Source: Cellulomonas sp. 73-145
GTDB lineage: Bacteria > Actinomycetota > Actinomycetes > Actinomycetales > Cellulomonadaceae
Assembly (NCBI GenBank): GCA_001898185.1
Contig: MKTI01000010.1
Coordinates: forward strand, 62,001-126,000
Reading direction: 5' to 3'
Length of the DNA stretch: 64,000 nt
The translations under genes and the position numbers were made by a program. How positions within the stretch are numbered: position 1 is the stretch's first letter; each line of letters opens with the position of its first letter. Below are positions 44,313-54,069 of this stretch, in pieces. The notes under the pieces are model-generated. The model was not told the origin of the DNA and ran no database searches. It worked only from the letters and a program-made list of their open reading frames with translations.

Positions 44313-45877
44313 GCGACCAGCCGAGGGCAGCCCGTCCGTCAGGCCCCGGCGACGACCGCCGCCGGCAGTCCCGCGACCACCGCGACGCCCAGGGCCGCCA
44401 GCGAGGGGCCGCGCGCGCCGAGGGCCGCACCGCCCGTTCCGCGGCTGCCCCGGCGCAGCGCGCCCGGCGAGGCGACGCGCCCCGTACCGCCGCCCTCGAG
44501 ACGCTGCGCGCCGTCGCCGGCTCGGACGCGTACGCCAACCTGGTCCTGCCACCCCTGCTGCGCCAGCGCCGGCTGCACGGGCGCGACGCGGCCTTCGCCA
44601 CCGAGCTGACGTACGGCACGCTGCGGCTGCGGGGGCGCTACGACGCGGTCCTGGCTCAGGTGGTCGACCGGGACCTCGACCGGCTCGACCCCGTGGTGCT
44701 CGACCTGCTGCGGCTCGGCGCGCACCAGCTGCTCGGCATGCGCGTGCCCGTGCACGCCGCCGTCTCCGAGACGGTCGCGCTCGCCCGCGAGCAGGCCGGT
44801 GCCGGCGCGGCGCAGCTGGTGAACGCCGTGCTGCGCCGGGTGTCCGAGCACCCCCTGGACGACTGGCTGCACCGCATCGCCGAGGCCGCGGACCCGGCAG
44901 GGACCGACACCTCGGCCCGGCTCGCCGTCGTGGAGAGCCATCCGGCCTGGGTGGTCCGCGCGTTCCGGGAGGCGCTGGTCGGTCACGGTCGTACCGCGGA
45001 CGAGCTCGAGGCCGTGCTGCGGGCCGACAACGACGCGCCCGCGGTGACGCTGGTCGCCCGGCCGGGGCTGGTGGAGGTCGACGAGCTCGTCGCCGGGGGA
45101 GTGGACGCGGCACCCGGTCGGCTGGCCGGCACGGCCGCCGTGCTGCGTGCCGGCGACCCGGGGGAGCTCGCGGCCGTGCGCGACGGGCTCGCCGGTGTGC
45201 AGGACGAGGGCAGCCAGCTGGTGACCCTGGCGCTCGCCGCCGCACCGCTCGACGGACGTGACGAGCGGTGGCTGGACCTCGCCGCCGGCCCGGGTGGCAA
45301 GGCTGCGCTGCTCGCGTCGCTGGCCGCCCAGCGTGGGGCCCACCTGGTCGCCAACGAGGTGCACCCGCACCGCGCCGAGCTGGTCCGCCAGTCGATGCGG
45401 GCGGTGCCCGCGGCGGCCGTGGAGGAGATCCGCGTCGGCGACGGCCGCGACGTGGGTCAGCAGGAGCCCGGCGCCTACGACCGCGTGCTGCTCGACGCGC
45501 CCTGCACCGGCCTCGGTGCGCTGCGCCGGCGACCGGAGTCCCGCTGGAGGCGGACCCCCGCGGACCTGGCCGCCCTCGGTCAGCTGCAGCGAGGGCTGCT
45601 CGCCTCGGCGCTGGCCGCCGTCCGGCCCGGCGGCGTGGTGGCCTACGTCACCTGCTCACCGCACCTCGCCGAGACCACGCTCGTCGTCACCGACGCGTTG
45701 CGCGCCGCCGCACGTGCGGGCACGCCGGCCCAGGTGGTCGACGCTCGTTCCGTTGTGCTCGCACTGGTGCCGGACGGCCAGCCGGCGCCGGACCTCCCCG
45801 AGCGCCCCGACGTCCAGCTGTGGCCGCACGTGCACGGCACGGACGCGATGCACCTGACGCTGCTGCGACGGGACTGA
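44309..45877 (+). CDS. rsmB: 16S rRNA (cytosine-967-C5)-methyltransferase
   Basis: 522 aa. About 60 Arg/Ala-rich disordered residues precede a NusB-like RNA-binding domain ([23 protein letters not shown] onward). The SAM-dependent methyltransferase domain has motif [15 protein letters not shown], the catalytic motif [21 protein letters not shown] (Cys in PC), and the second Cys in [12 protein letters not shown]. These are the RsmB/Nop2 signatures. The disordered arginine-rich N-terminus is not in the E. coli enzyme (429 aa). ATGA overlap with fmt. Confidence 0.95.
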   Translation: MSDQPRAARPSGPGDDRRRQSRDHRDAQGRQRGAARAEGRTARSAAAPAQRARRGDAPRTAALETLRAVAGSDAYANLVLPPLLRQRRLHGRDAAFATELTYGTLRLRGRYDAVLAQVVDRDLDRLDPVVLDLLRLGAHQLLGMRVPVHAAVSETVALAREQAGAGAAQLVNAVLRRVSEHPLDDWLHRIAEAADPAGTDTSARLAVVESHPAWVVRAFREALVGHGRTADELEAVLRADNDAPAVTLVARPGLVEVDELVAGGVDAAPGRLAGTAAVLRAGDPGELAAVRDGLAGVQDEGSQLVTLALAAAPLDGRDERWLDLAAGPGGKAALLASLAAQRGAHLVANEVHPHRAELVRQSMRAVPAAAVEEIRVGDGRDVGQQEPGAYDRVLLDAPCTGLGALRRRPESRWRRTPADLAALGQLQRGLLASALAAVRPGGVVAYVTCSPHLAETTLVVTDALRAAARAGTPAQVVDARSVVLALVPDGQPAPDLPERPDVQLWPHVHGTDAMHLTLLRRD

Positions 45878-45899
45878 GCAGGCCGGGAGCGCGGGACCC

Positions 45900-45905
45900 T
45901 ACGCT
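45900..45905 (+). promoter_or_regulatory. -10 box of a leaderless rpe promoter
   Basis: TACGCT with 6 nt to the rpe GTG; no Shine-Dalgarno between. Confidence 0.55.
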
Positions 45906-45911
45906 GGCCGC

Positions 45912-46577
45912 GTGGCCGTGCGCATCCATCCCAGCATCCTGTCCGCCGACTTCGCCAACCTCGAGCGCGACCTCGGGGCGATCGCGACGGCCGACTACGC
46001 CCACGTCGACGTGATGGACCAGCACTTCGTGCCGAACCTGACGCTCGGCCTGCCGGTGGTCCGCCGGCTGGCGCAGGTGTCGCCCGTGCCCCTGGACGTG
46101 CACCTGATGATCGAGGACGCCGACCGCTGGGCCCCGGAGTACGCGGCCGCCGGGGCCGCCTCCGTGACGTTCCACGCCGAGGCCGCCCAGGCCCCGGTCC
46201 GACTGGCCCGTGAGCTGCGTGAGCACGGGGTGCGGGCCGGTATCGCGCTGCGGCCGGCCAGCCCCGTAGAACCGCTGCTGGACCTGCTGGCCGAGTTCGA
46301 CATGGTGCTGGTGATGACCGTCGAGCCGGGGTTCGGCGGGCAGTCGTTCATCGAGGGGACGCTGCCCAAGCTGCGGCGGCTGCGGCAGGCCGTCCGTGAG
46401 TCGGGGACCGGCACGTGGATCCAGGTGGACGGTGGGGTGGCCCGCGACACGATCGGCCGGATCGCCCGGGCGGGTGCCGACACCTTCGTCGCCGGTTCCG
46501 CCGTCTACGGTGCCGCCGACGTGGCGGCAGAGATCGCCGCCCTCCGCGAGCTCGCAGAGGCGCCGATCCAGGCGTGA
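45912..46577 (+). CDS. rpe: Ribulose-phosphate 3-epimerase
   Basis: Interconverts ribulose 5-phosphate and xylulose 5-phosphate. The 221-aa TIM barrel shows [18 protein letters not shown], the metal-ligand segments [16 protein letters not shown] and [26 protein letters not shown] and [12 protein letters not shown] with the catalytic Asp. Typical length. It lies directly upstream of the FMN riboswitch, so it escapes FMN control. Its product is the substrate used by the RibB half of RibBA encoded downstream. Confidence 0.96.
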   Translation: MAVRIHPSILSADFANLERDLGAIATADYAHVDVMDQHFVPNLTLGLPVVRRLAQVSPVPLDVHLMIEDADRWAPEYAAAGAASVTFHAEAAQAPVRLARELREHGVRAGIALRPASPVEPLLDLLAEFDMVLVMTVEPGFGGQSFIEGTLPKLRRLRQAVRESGTGTWIQVDGGVARDTIGRIARAGADTFVAGSAVYGAADVAAEIAALRELAEAPIQA

Positions 46578-46621
46578 CCTCGCCTGTGGCATGATCGACG
46601 GCAGCAAGTCGAGTACACACA

Positions 46622-46751
46622 CGTGCTCCGGGGTCGGTGCAATTCCGAGCCGGCGGTGACAGTCCGCGACCCGCGAGGTCCTCTCGAGGACCGGACGGTT
46701 GACCTGGTGGAACTCCGGGACCGACGGTGAAAGTCCGGATGGGAGGAGACG
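46622..46751 (+). ncRNA. FMN riboswitch (RFN element)
   Basis: All conserved blocks are present in order: CTCCGGGGTCGGTGCAATTC, GAGCCGGCGGTGACAGTCC GCGACCC, a variable arm (46671-46697), TTGACCTGGTGGAACTCC and CGACGGTGAAAGTCCGGATG, closing with GGGAGGAG that pairs with the initial CTCC. It binds FMN and controls the rib operon. No clear terminator follows, and ribD begins 86 nt downstream, so translational control or Rho-dependent termination is likelier than intrinsic termination (inference). The closing stem contains a GGAGG that can itself act as a ribosome site. Confidence 0.97.
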
Positions 46752-46837
46752 TGGCGATGCGCGGGCGGTCCGCGCGTCGTGCGGTCGGGTGAGCCCTGCC
46801 GTCATCCCCGGAGCCCGAGAGGGACCGGGAGGCACGG

Positions 46838-47917
46838 ATGGTGGGCACCGCCGAGACGAGCGCGGGCGTGAGTGCCGCGCAGCCGTCCCCGGGCGAGCGC
46901 GCCGCCATGGAGCGCGCGGTCGACCTCGCGCGGCGAGGTCCGGCGCACGGACCGAACCCACGGGTCGGTGCGGTTCTCCTCGACGCGTCCGGAGCCGTGC
47001 TGGCCGAGGGCTGGCACGCCGGTGCCGGCACCCCCCACGCGGAGGTCGCCGCGCTCACCGCCGCAGCGCGCAGCGGTGCCGACGTCCGCGGCGCGACAGC
47101 CGTCGTGACCCTCGAGCCGTGCGACCACACCGGCCGGACGGGCCCGTGCAGCAGGGCGCTGATCGAGGCGGGCGTCGCCCGGGTGGTGTACGCCGTGGAC
47201 GACCCGAACCCGGACGCGGCCGGGGGAGCAGCACGCCTGCGGTCCGCCGGCGTGGACGTCGTCGGGGGTGTGCTCGCCGGGGCGGCGCGCGAGCTGCTCC
47301 GGCCCTGGCTCGCCGCCGTCGAGCAGGGTCGCCCGTTCGTCACGCTCAAGCTGGCCAGCAGCCTCGACGGCCGCGTCGCGGCGGCGGACGGCAGCAGCCG
47401 CTGGATCACCGGGACGGTCGCTCGCCGTCATGCGCACGAGCTGCGCGAGGAGGTCGACGCGATCGTCGTCGGCACGGGCACTGCTCTGCAGGACGACCCG
47501 TCGCTCACGGCGCGGACCGCCGACGGCACCCTGACGGAGCACCAGCCGCTGCGGGTGGTCGTGGGGTTCCGCGCCGTCCCGGGCGACTCGCGGCTGCGCG
47601 GCCCTGGAGGCCCCCTGCTGACCCTCGCGACCCACGACCCTGCTGAGGTGCTCGCGGCGCTCGCCGAGCGCGAGGTGCGGCACGTGCTGCTCGAGGGCGG
47701 CCCGACCCTGGCGGCAGCCTTCCTGCGCGCCCGGCTGGTCGACGAGGTGCACGCGTACATCGCCCCGGTGCTGCTGGGCGCAGGCCGGTCGAGCGTGGCC
47801 GACCTCGGGGTCTCCACGATCGACGAGGCCGTGCGGCTGCGCCCCCGCGAGGTGCGGCCGCTGGGACCGGACGTGCTGGTGGTCGCCGACGCGACCTGGG
47901 AAGGACGGGAGGACTGA
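46838..47917 (+). CDS. ribD: Bifunctional riboflavin deaminase-reductase RibD
   Basis: Second and third steps of riboflavin synthesis. The 359-aa protein has an N-terminal CMP/dCMP deaminase fold: PNPRVGAVLL, TPHAEVAAL (zinc His and catalytic Glu), and LEPCDHTGRTGPCSRALI (zinc Cys pair). The C-terminal dihydrofolate-reductase-like domain shows RPFVTLKLASSLDGRVA, DAIVVGTGTALQDDPSLTAR and VLLEGGPTLAAAFL. GGGAGG lies 5 nt before the ATG. TGATG links it to ribE. Confidence 0.96.
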   Translation: MVGTAETSAGVSAAQPSPGERAAMERAVDLARRGPAHGPNPRVGAVLLDASGAVLAEGWHAGAGTPHAEVAALTAAARSGADVRGATAVVTLEPCDHTGRTGPCSRALIEAGVARVVYAVDDPNPDAAGGAARLRSAGVDVVGGVLAGAARELLRPWLAAVEQGRPFVTLKLASSLDGRVAAADGSSRWITGTVARRHAHELREEVDAIVVGTGTALQDDPSLTARTADGTLTEHQPLRVVVGFRAVPGDSRLRGPGGPLLTLATHDPAEVLAALAEREVRHVLLEGGPTLAAAFLRARLVDEVHAYIAPVLLGAGRSSVADLGVSTIDEAVRLRPREVRPLGPDVLVVADATWEGRED

Positions 47918-48540
47918 TGTTCACAGGCATCGTCGAAGAGCTGGGTGACGTGGTGGCGCTCGACCTCGCTGAGCCCGGCGCCGACGGTCAGCGCTCCGCT
48001 CGGCTGACGGTCCGCGCACCGCTGGCCACGTCCGACGCCCACCTGGGGGACTCGATCGCCGTCTCGGGTGTCTGCCTGACGGTCGTGGACCTGCCGGGCG
48101 ACGGCACGTTCACCGCCGACCTGCTGCCGGAGACCCTGCGCCGGTCGGCGCTGGGGGAGCTGGCCGTGGGGGACACCGTGAACATCGAGCGCTCCGTGCC
48201 GGTGGGCGGCCGCTACGGCGGCCACGTCGTGCAGGGGCACGTCGACGGCGTCGGCGTGGTCCGTAGCCGCACCACCGGCGCGCGGTGGGACGACGTGGTG
48301 ATCGCCCTCGACCCCGACCTCGCGCGGTTCGTCGCCGAGAAGGGCGCGATCGCGGTCGCGGGCGTCTCGCTGACCGTCACGACCGTCGGCGACGACGAGT
48401 TCGGCGTCTCGCTGATCCCGGCGACCCTCGCCGCCACCACCCTCGGCCGGCTCGGAGCCGGCGCGCGCGTGAACCTGGAGGTCGACGTGCTGGCGAAGTA
48501 CACGGAACGGCTGCTGTCGACCGCGGCGGTGGCACGGTGA
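47917..48540 (+). CDS. ribE: Riboflavin synthase, alpha subunit type
   Basis: Dismutates two 6,7-dimethyl-8-ribityllumazines to riboflavin. The 207-aa protein is an internal duplication of two lumazine-binding barrels: MFTGIVEELGDV with VSGVCLTVV in the first, GHVVQGHVDGVGVV with VAGVSLTVT in the second. Typical length. Stop/start overlaps on both sides show tight coupling within the rib operon. Confidence 0.96.
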   Translation: MFTGIVEELGDVVALDLAEPGADGQRSARLTVRAPLATSDAHLGDSIAVSGVCLTVVDLPGDGTFTADLLPETLRRSALGELAVGDTVNIERSVPVGGRYGGHVVQGHVDGVGVVRSRTTGARWDDVVIALDPDLARFVAEKGAIAVAGVSLTVTTVGDDEFGVSLIPATLAATTLGRLGAGARVNLEVDVLAKYTERLLSTAAVAR

Positions 48541-49817
48541 GCGACGTCGTGCTCGGTACGGTCGAGGACGCGCTCGCCGAGCTGCGGGCGGGCAAGCCGG
48601 TCCTGGTGGTGGACTCGCCGGAGCGGGAGAACGAGGCCGACGTCATCCTCGCCGCGCAGTCCGCGACGCCCGAGTGGGTCGGCTGGACCATCCGGCACTC
48701 GTCCGGCTACCTCTGCGCGCCCATGCCGGCCGCCCGCGCCGACGCCCTCGACCTGCCGGTCATGGTGCCGCACAGTCAGGACGCCCGCCGGACCGCCTAC
48801 ACCGTGACGGTGGACGCCGCGACCGGCGTGACCACCGGGATCTCGGCGTCGGACCGCGCCCGGACGCTGCGGGTGCTCGCCGACCCGGCATCCGGTCGCG
48901 GCGACCTCATCCGCCCTGGCCACGTGCTGCCGCTGCGGGCCGTCCCGGGCGGTGTGCTGCACCGCGGCGGCCACACGGAGGCGGCCGTCGACCTGTGCCG
49001 GCTGGCCGGCCTCGAGCCCGTCGCGGGCATCTGCGAGGTGGTGAACGACGACGGCTCGATGGCCCGGCTGCCGCAGGCTGCGGCGCTGGCCGCAGAGGCC
49101 GGCCTGGTGATCATCACCATCGAGGAGATCGTCGAGTGGCGCCTGGCCCACGGTGACGGGGTCGAGGCCGTCCCCGAGCCCCTGCGTCCCCGGGTCCAGG
49201 CCACCGAGAGCGCGTTCCTCCCGACGGAGTTCGGCGACTTCCGCGTCCACGGCTACCGCGACCTTCGGACCGGCGACGAGCACATCGCGCTGGTGCCGGT
49301 CAGCGGCCTCTCGGACCAGCCCGTCGTCCGGGTGCACTCCGAGTGCCTCACGGGTGACGCGTTCGCCTCGCAGCGGTGCGACTGCGGCCCGCAGCTGCAC
49401 ACGGCGATGGAGCTGGCCGCGACCACCGGTGGCGCCGTCGTCTACCTGCGCGGGCACGAGGGGCGGGGCATCGGCCTGCTGGCCAAGGTCGCCGCCTACG
49501 CGCTGCAGGACGAGGGCCGGGACACCGTCGAGGCGAACATCGACCTCGGCTGGCCCGCCGACCGTCGGGAGTACGGCGCCGCCGCGGCGATCCTCACCGA
49601 CCTCGGCATCGAGAAGGTCACGCTGCTGACCAACAACCCGGCCAAGGTGGCGGGTCTGCGCGCCCACGGCATCGACGTGGCCGAGGTGCGGGGCCTCGAG
49701 GTGGGGCGGACGCCGCACAACGCCGCGTACCTGCACACCAAGGCCACCGCGATGGGACATCTGCTGCACGCCGACGATGCAGCGACGCACGAACGAGTCG
49801 AGGAGGACGCCCGATGA
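48537..49817 (+). CDS. ribBA: Bifunctional DHBP synthase / GTP cyclohydrolase II (RibBA)
   Basis: Supplies both precursors of riboflavin. The 426-aa protein has an N-terminal RibB half (about 1-205): [16 protein letters not shown] (Mg-binding acidic loop), [41 protein letters not shown]. The C-terminal RibA half has the zinc site [34 protein letters not shown] and [14 protein letters not shown] overlap with ribE, ATGA overlap with ribH. Confidence 0.96.
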   Translation: MSDVVLGTVEDALAELRAGKPVLVVDSPERENEADVILAAQSATPEWVGWTIRHSSGYLCAPMPAARADALDLPVMVPHSQDARRTAYTVTVDAATGVTTGISASDRARTLRVLADPASGRGDLIRPGHVLPLRAVPGGVLHRGGHTEAAVDLCRLAGLEPVAGICEVVNDDGSMARLPQAAALAAEAGLVIITIEEIVEWRLAHGDGVEAVPEPLRPRVQATESAFLPTEFGDFRVHGYRDLRTGDEHIALVPVSGLSDQPVVRVHSECLTGDAFASQRCDCGPQLHTAMELAATTGGAVVYLRGHEGRGIGLLAKVAAYALQDEGRDTVEANIDLGWPADRREYGAAAAILTDLGIEKVTLLTNNPAKVAGLRAHGIDVAEVRGLEVGRTPHNAAYLHTKATAMGHLLHADDAATHERVEEDAR

Positions 49818-50305
49818 GCGGCGCCGGAGCACCACAGCTGCACGTGGACGGGAGCGGGATGCGGGTGGTGGTGGTCGCGGCCAGCTGGCACACCACCGTG
49901 ATGGACGGCCTGCTCGCCGGCTCGCGCCGCGCGCTGGCCGAGGCGAACGTCGCCCAGGTCGACGTGGTCCGCGTGCCGGGATCGTTCGAGCTGCCCGTGG
50001 CCGCACGGGCAGCGGCGCTCGCCGGTGCCGACGCCGTCGTGGCGCTCGGCGTGGTGATCCGCGGCGGCACCCCGCACTTCGAGTACGTCTGCCAGGCGGC
50101 GACCGGTGGGTTGACGCAGGTCAGCGTGGACACGGGGGTGCCGGTCGGGTTCGGCGTGCTCACGTGCGACGACGAGCAGCAGGCGCTGGACCGTGCCGGT
50201 CTTCCGGGCTCGAGGGAGGACAAGGGTGCGGAGGCGGCGCAGGCGGCCGTCGCGACGGTGCTCGCGCTGCGGTCGCTGGACGGCTCCCGGGACAGCGCCT
50301 GGTGA
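49814..50305 (+). CDS. ribH: 6,7-Dimethyl-8-ribityllumazine synthase
   Basis: Condenses the products of RibD and RibB to lumazine; usually forms a pentamer or icosahedral shell. The 163-aa protein has [34 protein letters not shown], the active-site loop [18 protein letters not shown], and [16 protein letters not shown] with [13 protein letters not shown]. All match the family. Last gene of the riboswitch-controlled operon; AGGAGG precedes the ATG. Confidence 0.96.
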   Translation: MSGAGAPQLHVDGSGMRVVVVAASWHTTVMDGLLAGSRRALAEANVAQVDVVRVPGSFELPVAARAAALAGADAVVALGVVIRGGTPHFEYVCQAATGGLTQVSVDTGVPVGFGVLTCDDEQQALDRAGLPGSREDKGAEAAQAAVATVLALRSLDGSRDSAW

Positions 50306-50309
50306 CAAC

Positions 50310-50315
50310 TAGGCT
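50310..50315 (+). promoter_or_regulatory. -10 box of a leaderless hisE promoter
   Basis: TAGGCT with 7 nt to the hisE GTG, just after the ribH stop. It separates hisEG from FMN control. Confidence 0.55.
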
Positions 50316-50322
50316 CACCGGC

Positions 50323-50586
50323 GTGAAGACGTTCGAGTCCCTGTTCGCCGAGCTCGCGCAGAAGGCCGTGGACCGCCCGGAGGGTTCCGGCACGGTCGCC
50401 GAGCTCGACGGTGGCGTGCACACCATCGGCAAGAAGGTGGTCGAGGAGGCAGCCGAGGTGTGGATGGCCGCCGAGCACGAGTCCGACGCCCGCACCGCCG
50501 AGGAGATCTCGCAGCTGCTGTACCACCTGCAGGTGCTGATGCTCGCCCGCGGGCTGACGCTCGACGACGTCTACACCTACCTGTGA
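50323..50586 (+). CDS. hisE: Phosphoribosyl-ATP pyrophosphatase
   Basis: Second step of histidine synthesis. The 87-aa all-helical MazG-like protein contains [43 protein letters not shown] (the ExxE metal site) and [21 protein letters not shown]. Stand-alone HisE next to hisG is usual in Actinobacteria. GTG start 7 nt after TAGGCT. hisG follows after 7 bp. Confidence 0.95.
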   Translation: MKTFESLFAELAQKAVDRPEGSGTVAELDGGVHTIGKKVVEEAAEVWMAAEHESDARTAEEISQLLYHLQVLMLARGLTLDDVYTYL

Positions 50587-50593
50587 GGACCCC

Positions 50594-51442
50594 GTGCTGA
50601 GGATCGCCGTCCCCAACAAGGGCTCGCTGTCGGAGCCCGCCGCCGAGATGCTGCGCGAGGCGGGCTACCGCCAGCGCCGTGATGCCCGCGAGCTGGTGCT
50701 GCCCGACCCGGACAACGACGTCGAGTTCTTCTTCCTGCGTCCGCGCGACGTCGCCGTGTACGTGGGAGCCGGGACGGTGGACGTCGGCATCACCGGCCGT
50801 GACCTGCTGATCGACTCCGGCTCGGCCGCGACCGAGCACCTGCCGCTGAACTTCGCACGGTCGACGTTCCGGTTCGCCTCGACGGCCGGCCGACTCACCG
50901 ACGCCAGCGAGGTGGACGGCCTGCGCGTCGCGACGTCCTACCCCGTGCTGGTGGCGGGACACCTCGCGTCCCTCGGTGTGCAGCCCGCGGCCGTGGTGCG
51001 GCTCGACGGTGCCGTCGAGTCGGCGATCCGCCTCGGTGTCGCCGACGTCATCGCGGACGTCGTCGAGACCGGCACGACGCTGCGTGCAGCCGGGCTGGAG
51101 ATCTTCGGCGAGCCCATCCTGCGCTCGGAGGCGGTGCTGGTCCGGCGCGCCGACACCGACATCCCGCCGGGTCTCGACGTGCTCACCCGTCGGCTCCAGG
51201 GCGTGCTGACCGCCCGCGAGTACGTGCTGATGGACTACGACGTACCGCTCTCCGTGGTGGACGCCGCGGTGCGGATCACCCCGGGTCTCGAGTCGCCGAC
51301 GGTGTCCCCGCTGCACGACAAGGAGTGGGCCGCGGTGCGGGCCATGGTGCCGCGCGCCCAGACCAACAAGGTGATGGACGACCTGTACGACGTCGGCGCG
51401 CGCGCCATCATCGTCACGTCGATCCACGCCTGTCGGCTGTGA
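50594..51442 (+). CDS. hisG: ATP phosphoribosyltransferase, long form
   Basis: First, feedback-inhibited step of histidine synthesis. The 282-aa protein has the catalytic domains ([38 protein letters not shown], and the PRPP loop [16 protein letters not shown]) plus the C-terminal ACT-like regulatory domain of the long HisG type ([16 protein letters not shown] through [14 protein letters not shown]). The terminal domain binds histidine in relatives. No HisZ is needed for this type. Confidence 0.96.
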   Translation: MLRIAVPNKGSLSEPAAEMLREAGYRQRRDARELVLPDPDNDVEFFFLRPRDVAVYVGAGTVDVGITGRDLLIDSGSAATEHLPLNFARSTFRFASTAGRLTDASEVDGLRVATSYPVLVAGHLASLGVQPAAVVRLDGAVESAIRLGVADVIADVVETGTTLRAAGLEIFGEPILRSEAVLVRRADTDIPPGLDVLTRRLQGVLTAREYVLMDYDVPLSVVDAAVRITPGLESPTVSPLHDKEWAAVRAMVPRAQTNKVMDDLYDVGARAIIVTSIHACRL

Positions 51443-51873
51443 CGGACGCGTCCACCCCCTTCCGCCCGCGGCTCGCCCGCGTGGTGACCCTGGCGGTGGG
51501 CGCCCTCGCCGTCGTCCTGACGATCCTGCTGCTGCTGGCGCTGCCCGACCTGGCCGCCCTCGACAAGGCGGGGTTCGCACTGCTGGCCGTGCTGATCGCC
51601 GGGTTCTGCTGGCGCCAGGCGGATGTGCAGGCCGTCCCGGACGACGAGGGCCTGACCGTGCGCAACCTCGTGCTCCGGCGCCGGCTCGTATGGGCCGACA
51701 TCGTCTCGGTCCGGTTCGGCCACGGCCGGCCCTGGGTGCAGCTGGACCTCGCGGACGGCACCACGCTGGCCGTCATGGGCATCCAGCGCTCGGACGGTGC
51801 CTTCGCGAACCGCGAGGCACGGCGGCTGGCCACGCTGGTGGCCCAGCACACCGCCACCAGCCGGGACGACTGA
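51439..51873 (+). CDS. Small PH-domain-type membrane protein
   Basis: 144 aa: two adjacent hydrophobic segments ([21 protein letters not shown] and [13 protein letters not shown]) followed by a beta-rich domain with [47 protein letters not shown]. That pattern is the bacterial PH (bPH2-like) fold often found after hisG in Actinobacteria. Function unknown. GTGA overlap with hisG shows co-translation. Its stop is 20 bp from the stop of the convergent DUF3866-like gene. Confidence 0.85.
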   Translation: MTDASTPFRPRLARVVTLAVGALAVVLTILLLLALPDLAALDKAGFALLAVLIAGFCWRQADVQAVPDDEGLTVRNLVLRRRLVWADIVSVRFGHGRPWVQLDLADGTTLAVMGIQRSDGAFANREARRLATLVAQHTATSRDD

Positions 51874-51893
51874 CCGAGCCGGACGCCCGCCGG

Positions 51894-53003
51894 TCAGCCC
51901 GCCGCGAGCGCGGCGGCGTGCACGCCGGCGACCGCCGCAGCGAGGAACGACCCCGGGTCGTCGTCCAGGTCCCGTCCCATCGTCGAGAGCCGGACCGGGC
52001 AGCGGCGCAGCGCGGCAAGCAGCTCCGCGCCGGCCGGCACGTCCACCAGCCGGTGCCGTCCGGACAGCGTCGTGGTCTGGGCGCGGACCTGGGAGCCCAG
52101 CTCGTCCAGCGACCCTCCCAGGCCGGTGAACACCGGGACGGGCACGTCAGCGGCTGCGAGCGCGACGCGCCCGTACGCGGTGAGCGAGTGGTGCGACACA
52201 CCGCGGTGCCGCGGTCGGGGGTCGGAGCCGGACACCCGCAGGGACGCGACGGGCCGACCGCGCAGCGCGGCCGCGGCGTTGACGGCGTCGCCGGCCAGCA
52301 CGCCGGAGAACCCCCAGCGGGTGTCGGTGCCGAGGTTGCCCGGGCCCTGCGAGACGACCGCCAGGTCCGCACCGGCGACCAGCCGCGCGGCGAGCAGCGC
52401 CGAGTGGACGCTCACCGCCTCGAGGTCACCGCCGTACGCCTGCCCGGCGGTGATGCACGTGTCCAACCAGCCCGCCTCGCGCAGCGCCGCCACGGTGCGC
52501 GAGAACGCCACCGGCAGCGCGCCGCCGTCGGTCATCACGTAGGCGATGCGTGGCGCGGGCCTCCCGGCCGCAGCGGCCGCGTGCCGAGCGCCGGCCACGA
52601 CGGCTGGCAGCGCCGAGTGCAGGTCCGCGGTCACCACGGGCATGCCGAGCAGGTCGTCGGCGTCCTGGAGCAGGTCGTGGTGCACCGACTCCTGGTCGTC
52701 CACCCCGAGCACCATCACCTGCTGCGGCGTGTACCGCGCCTTGACCAGGTGACCCGGCGCGGGCGGAGGGTCCGCCGGCAGCGCGTCCGTCCGGGCGACC
52801 ACCAGCGCGTACCCACCGGTGCCGAGGCCACGCTCCAGGGCCGTGACGTTGAGCAGCACCCGCGCACCGACCTCGACCGGGCCCACCACGTCGTCGTACG
52901 CCAGGGCCTGCAGCTGCTCGTCGCCCACCTGCACCAGCACCTCGTGCGCGCCGGTCCATCGCCTGCCGAGCGACACCACGGTCCCGGCGCGCCACGCGAT
53001 CAC
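51894..53003 (-). CDS. DUF3866-family-like protein
   Basis: 369 aa soluble protein. It begins IAWRAGTVVSLGRRWTGAHEVLVQVG and contains VKARYTPQQVMVLGVDDQESVHHDLL, VVTADLHSALPAVVAGA and VVSQGPGNLGTDTRWGFSGV. This layout agrees with proteins I recall as DUF3866, found beside pafB in many Actinobacteria and in some Firmicutes; no biochemical role is known to me. The SHHSLTAYGR block resembles a metal- or phosphate-binding site. GTG start 6 nt after a minus-strand TAGCGT, so it is probably leaderless, and it shares a 34-bp intergenic gap with pafB. Confidence 0.75.
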   Translation of the reverse strand: MIAWRAGTVVSLGRRWTGAHEVLVQVGDEQLQALAYDDVVGPVEVGARVLLNVTALERGLGTGGYALVVARTDALPADPPPAPGHLVKARYTPQQVMVLGVDDQESVHHDLLQDADDLLGMPVVTADLHSALPAVVAGARHAAAAAGRPAPRIAYVMTDGGALPVAFSRTVAALREAGWLDTCITAGQAYGGDLEAVSVHSALLAARLVAGADLAVVSQGPGNLGTDTRWGFSGVLAGDAVNAAAALRGRPVASLRVSGSDPRPRHRGVSHHSLTAYGRVALAAADVPVPVFTGLGGSLDELGSQVRAQTTTLSGRHRLVDVPAGAELLAALRRCPVRLSTMGRDLDDDPGSFLAAAVAGVHAAALAAG

Positions 53004-53009
53004 CGTCCC

Positions 53010-53029
53010 ACGCTACCGGCCACTACGGT
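53010..53029. promoter_or_regulatory. Back-to-back -10 boxes of DUF3866-like gene and pafB
   Basis: TAGCGT on the minus strand (53015-53010), 6 nt before the DUF3866-like GTG, and TACGGT on the plus strand (53024-53029), 8 nt before the pafB ATG. Only 8 bp separate them, so both -35 regions lie inside the opposite gene's start. Confidence 0.55.
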
Positions 53030-53037
53030 GGTGGCCG

Positions 53038-54069
53038 ATGGCCGCGCAGATCGACCCCGCCGAGCGCCTGCTCAACCTCGTCATCGCCCTGGTCAACACC
53101 CCCGGGCGGATGACCAAGGAGCAGGTGCGCCGGTCCGTCGCCGGCTACGCGGACGCACCGACGGACGACGCCTTCGAGCGGATGTTCGAGCGCGACAAGG
53201 ACACCCTGCGCGAGCTGGGGGTCCCCGTGCTGACGGTGACGGACCCGCGGCACGGCGACGACATCGGCTACCGCGTCGACCCCGACGCGTACGCGCTTCC
53301 GCCCGTGCAGCTGACCGCGGGGGAGCTCGGCGTCCTGGCGCTGGCCGCGCAGCTGTGGCAGGACCGTTCGCTGCGCACCGACTCCTCCCGGGCGCTGACG
53401 AAGCTGCGGGCCGTGGGTGAGGCGCCGGAGGCGAGCGACCTGGTGGCCGGCCTGGCGCCGCGGGTGCGCGCCGGCGGTGACGCGTTCGGCCCGCTGCTCG
53501 ACGCCGTGCAGGCCCGGCAGGCCGTGCGGTTCGTCTACCGCGCGGCCACCACCGGCGAGGTGCGGGAGCGCGAGGTCGAGCCGTGGCGGCTGCTCGCGCG
53601 CCGTGGCGGCTGGGTGCTCGTCGGCCGCGACCGCCACCGGTCCGCGACCCGGTCGTTCCGGTTGAGCCGGATCGAGGGGACGGTCCGGCCGGTCGGCGAG
53701 CCCGGCTCGTTCCCGCCTCCGACACCGGCGGAGCTCGACGAGGCGCTGGCGACGTGGACCGCGGGCACCGAACGCCTCGCCGCGCTGGCGGTGCTGCCCG
53801 AGCGGGCAGGTGCGGCCCGCGCACGGGCGGTGGTGCCCGATGACGACACCCCCGCACCGCCGGACCTCACCGACGTGCCCGGAGTCGAGCGGCTGCTCGC
53901 CACCCGGGACCTGGTGCACGTGCCGTACCGCTCGACGCACGAGCTGGCCGAGGAGCTGGTCGCCTACGGCGACGCCGTCGTCGTGCTCGGACCTCCGGAG
54001 CTGCGTGCGGCCGTGCTGCGCCTGCTCCGCACGGCGGCCACGCTCGGCGGGGGAGGCGACGATGCCTGA
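53038..54069 (+). CDS. pafB: WYL-domain transcriptional regulator PafB
   Basis: Subunit of the PafBC activator, which controls the LexA-independent DNA-damage response in mycobacteria. The 343-aa protein has an N-terminal winged HTH (ERLLNLVIALVNTPGRMTKEQVRRSVAGY), a middle helical region and a WYL domain in which the WYL-type strand reads REVEPWRLLARRGGWVLVGRDRHR. WCX C-terminus about 250-340. Stop overlaps pafC by 8 bp. The start was chosen from the HTH position and the TACGGT box 8 nt upstream. Confidence 0.93.
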   Translation: MAAQIDPAERLLNLVIALVNTPGRMTKEQVRRSVAGYADAPTDDAFERMFERDKDTLRELGVPVLTVTDPRHGDDIGYRVDPDAYALPPVQLTAGELGVLALAAQLWQDRSLRTDSSRALTKLRAVGEAPEASDLVAGLAPRVRAGGDAFGPLLDAVQARQAVRFVYRAATTGEVREREVEPWRLLARRGGWVLVGRDRHRSATRSFRLSRIEGTVRPVGEPGSFPPPTPAELDEALATWTAGTERLAALAVLPERAGAARARAVVPDDDTPAPPDLTDVPGVERLLATRDLVHVPYRSTHELAEELVAYGDAVVVLGPPELRAAVLRLLRTAATLGGGGDDA

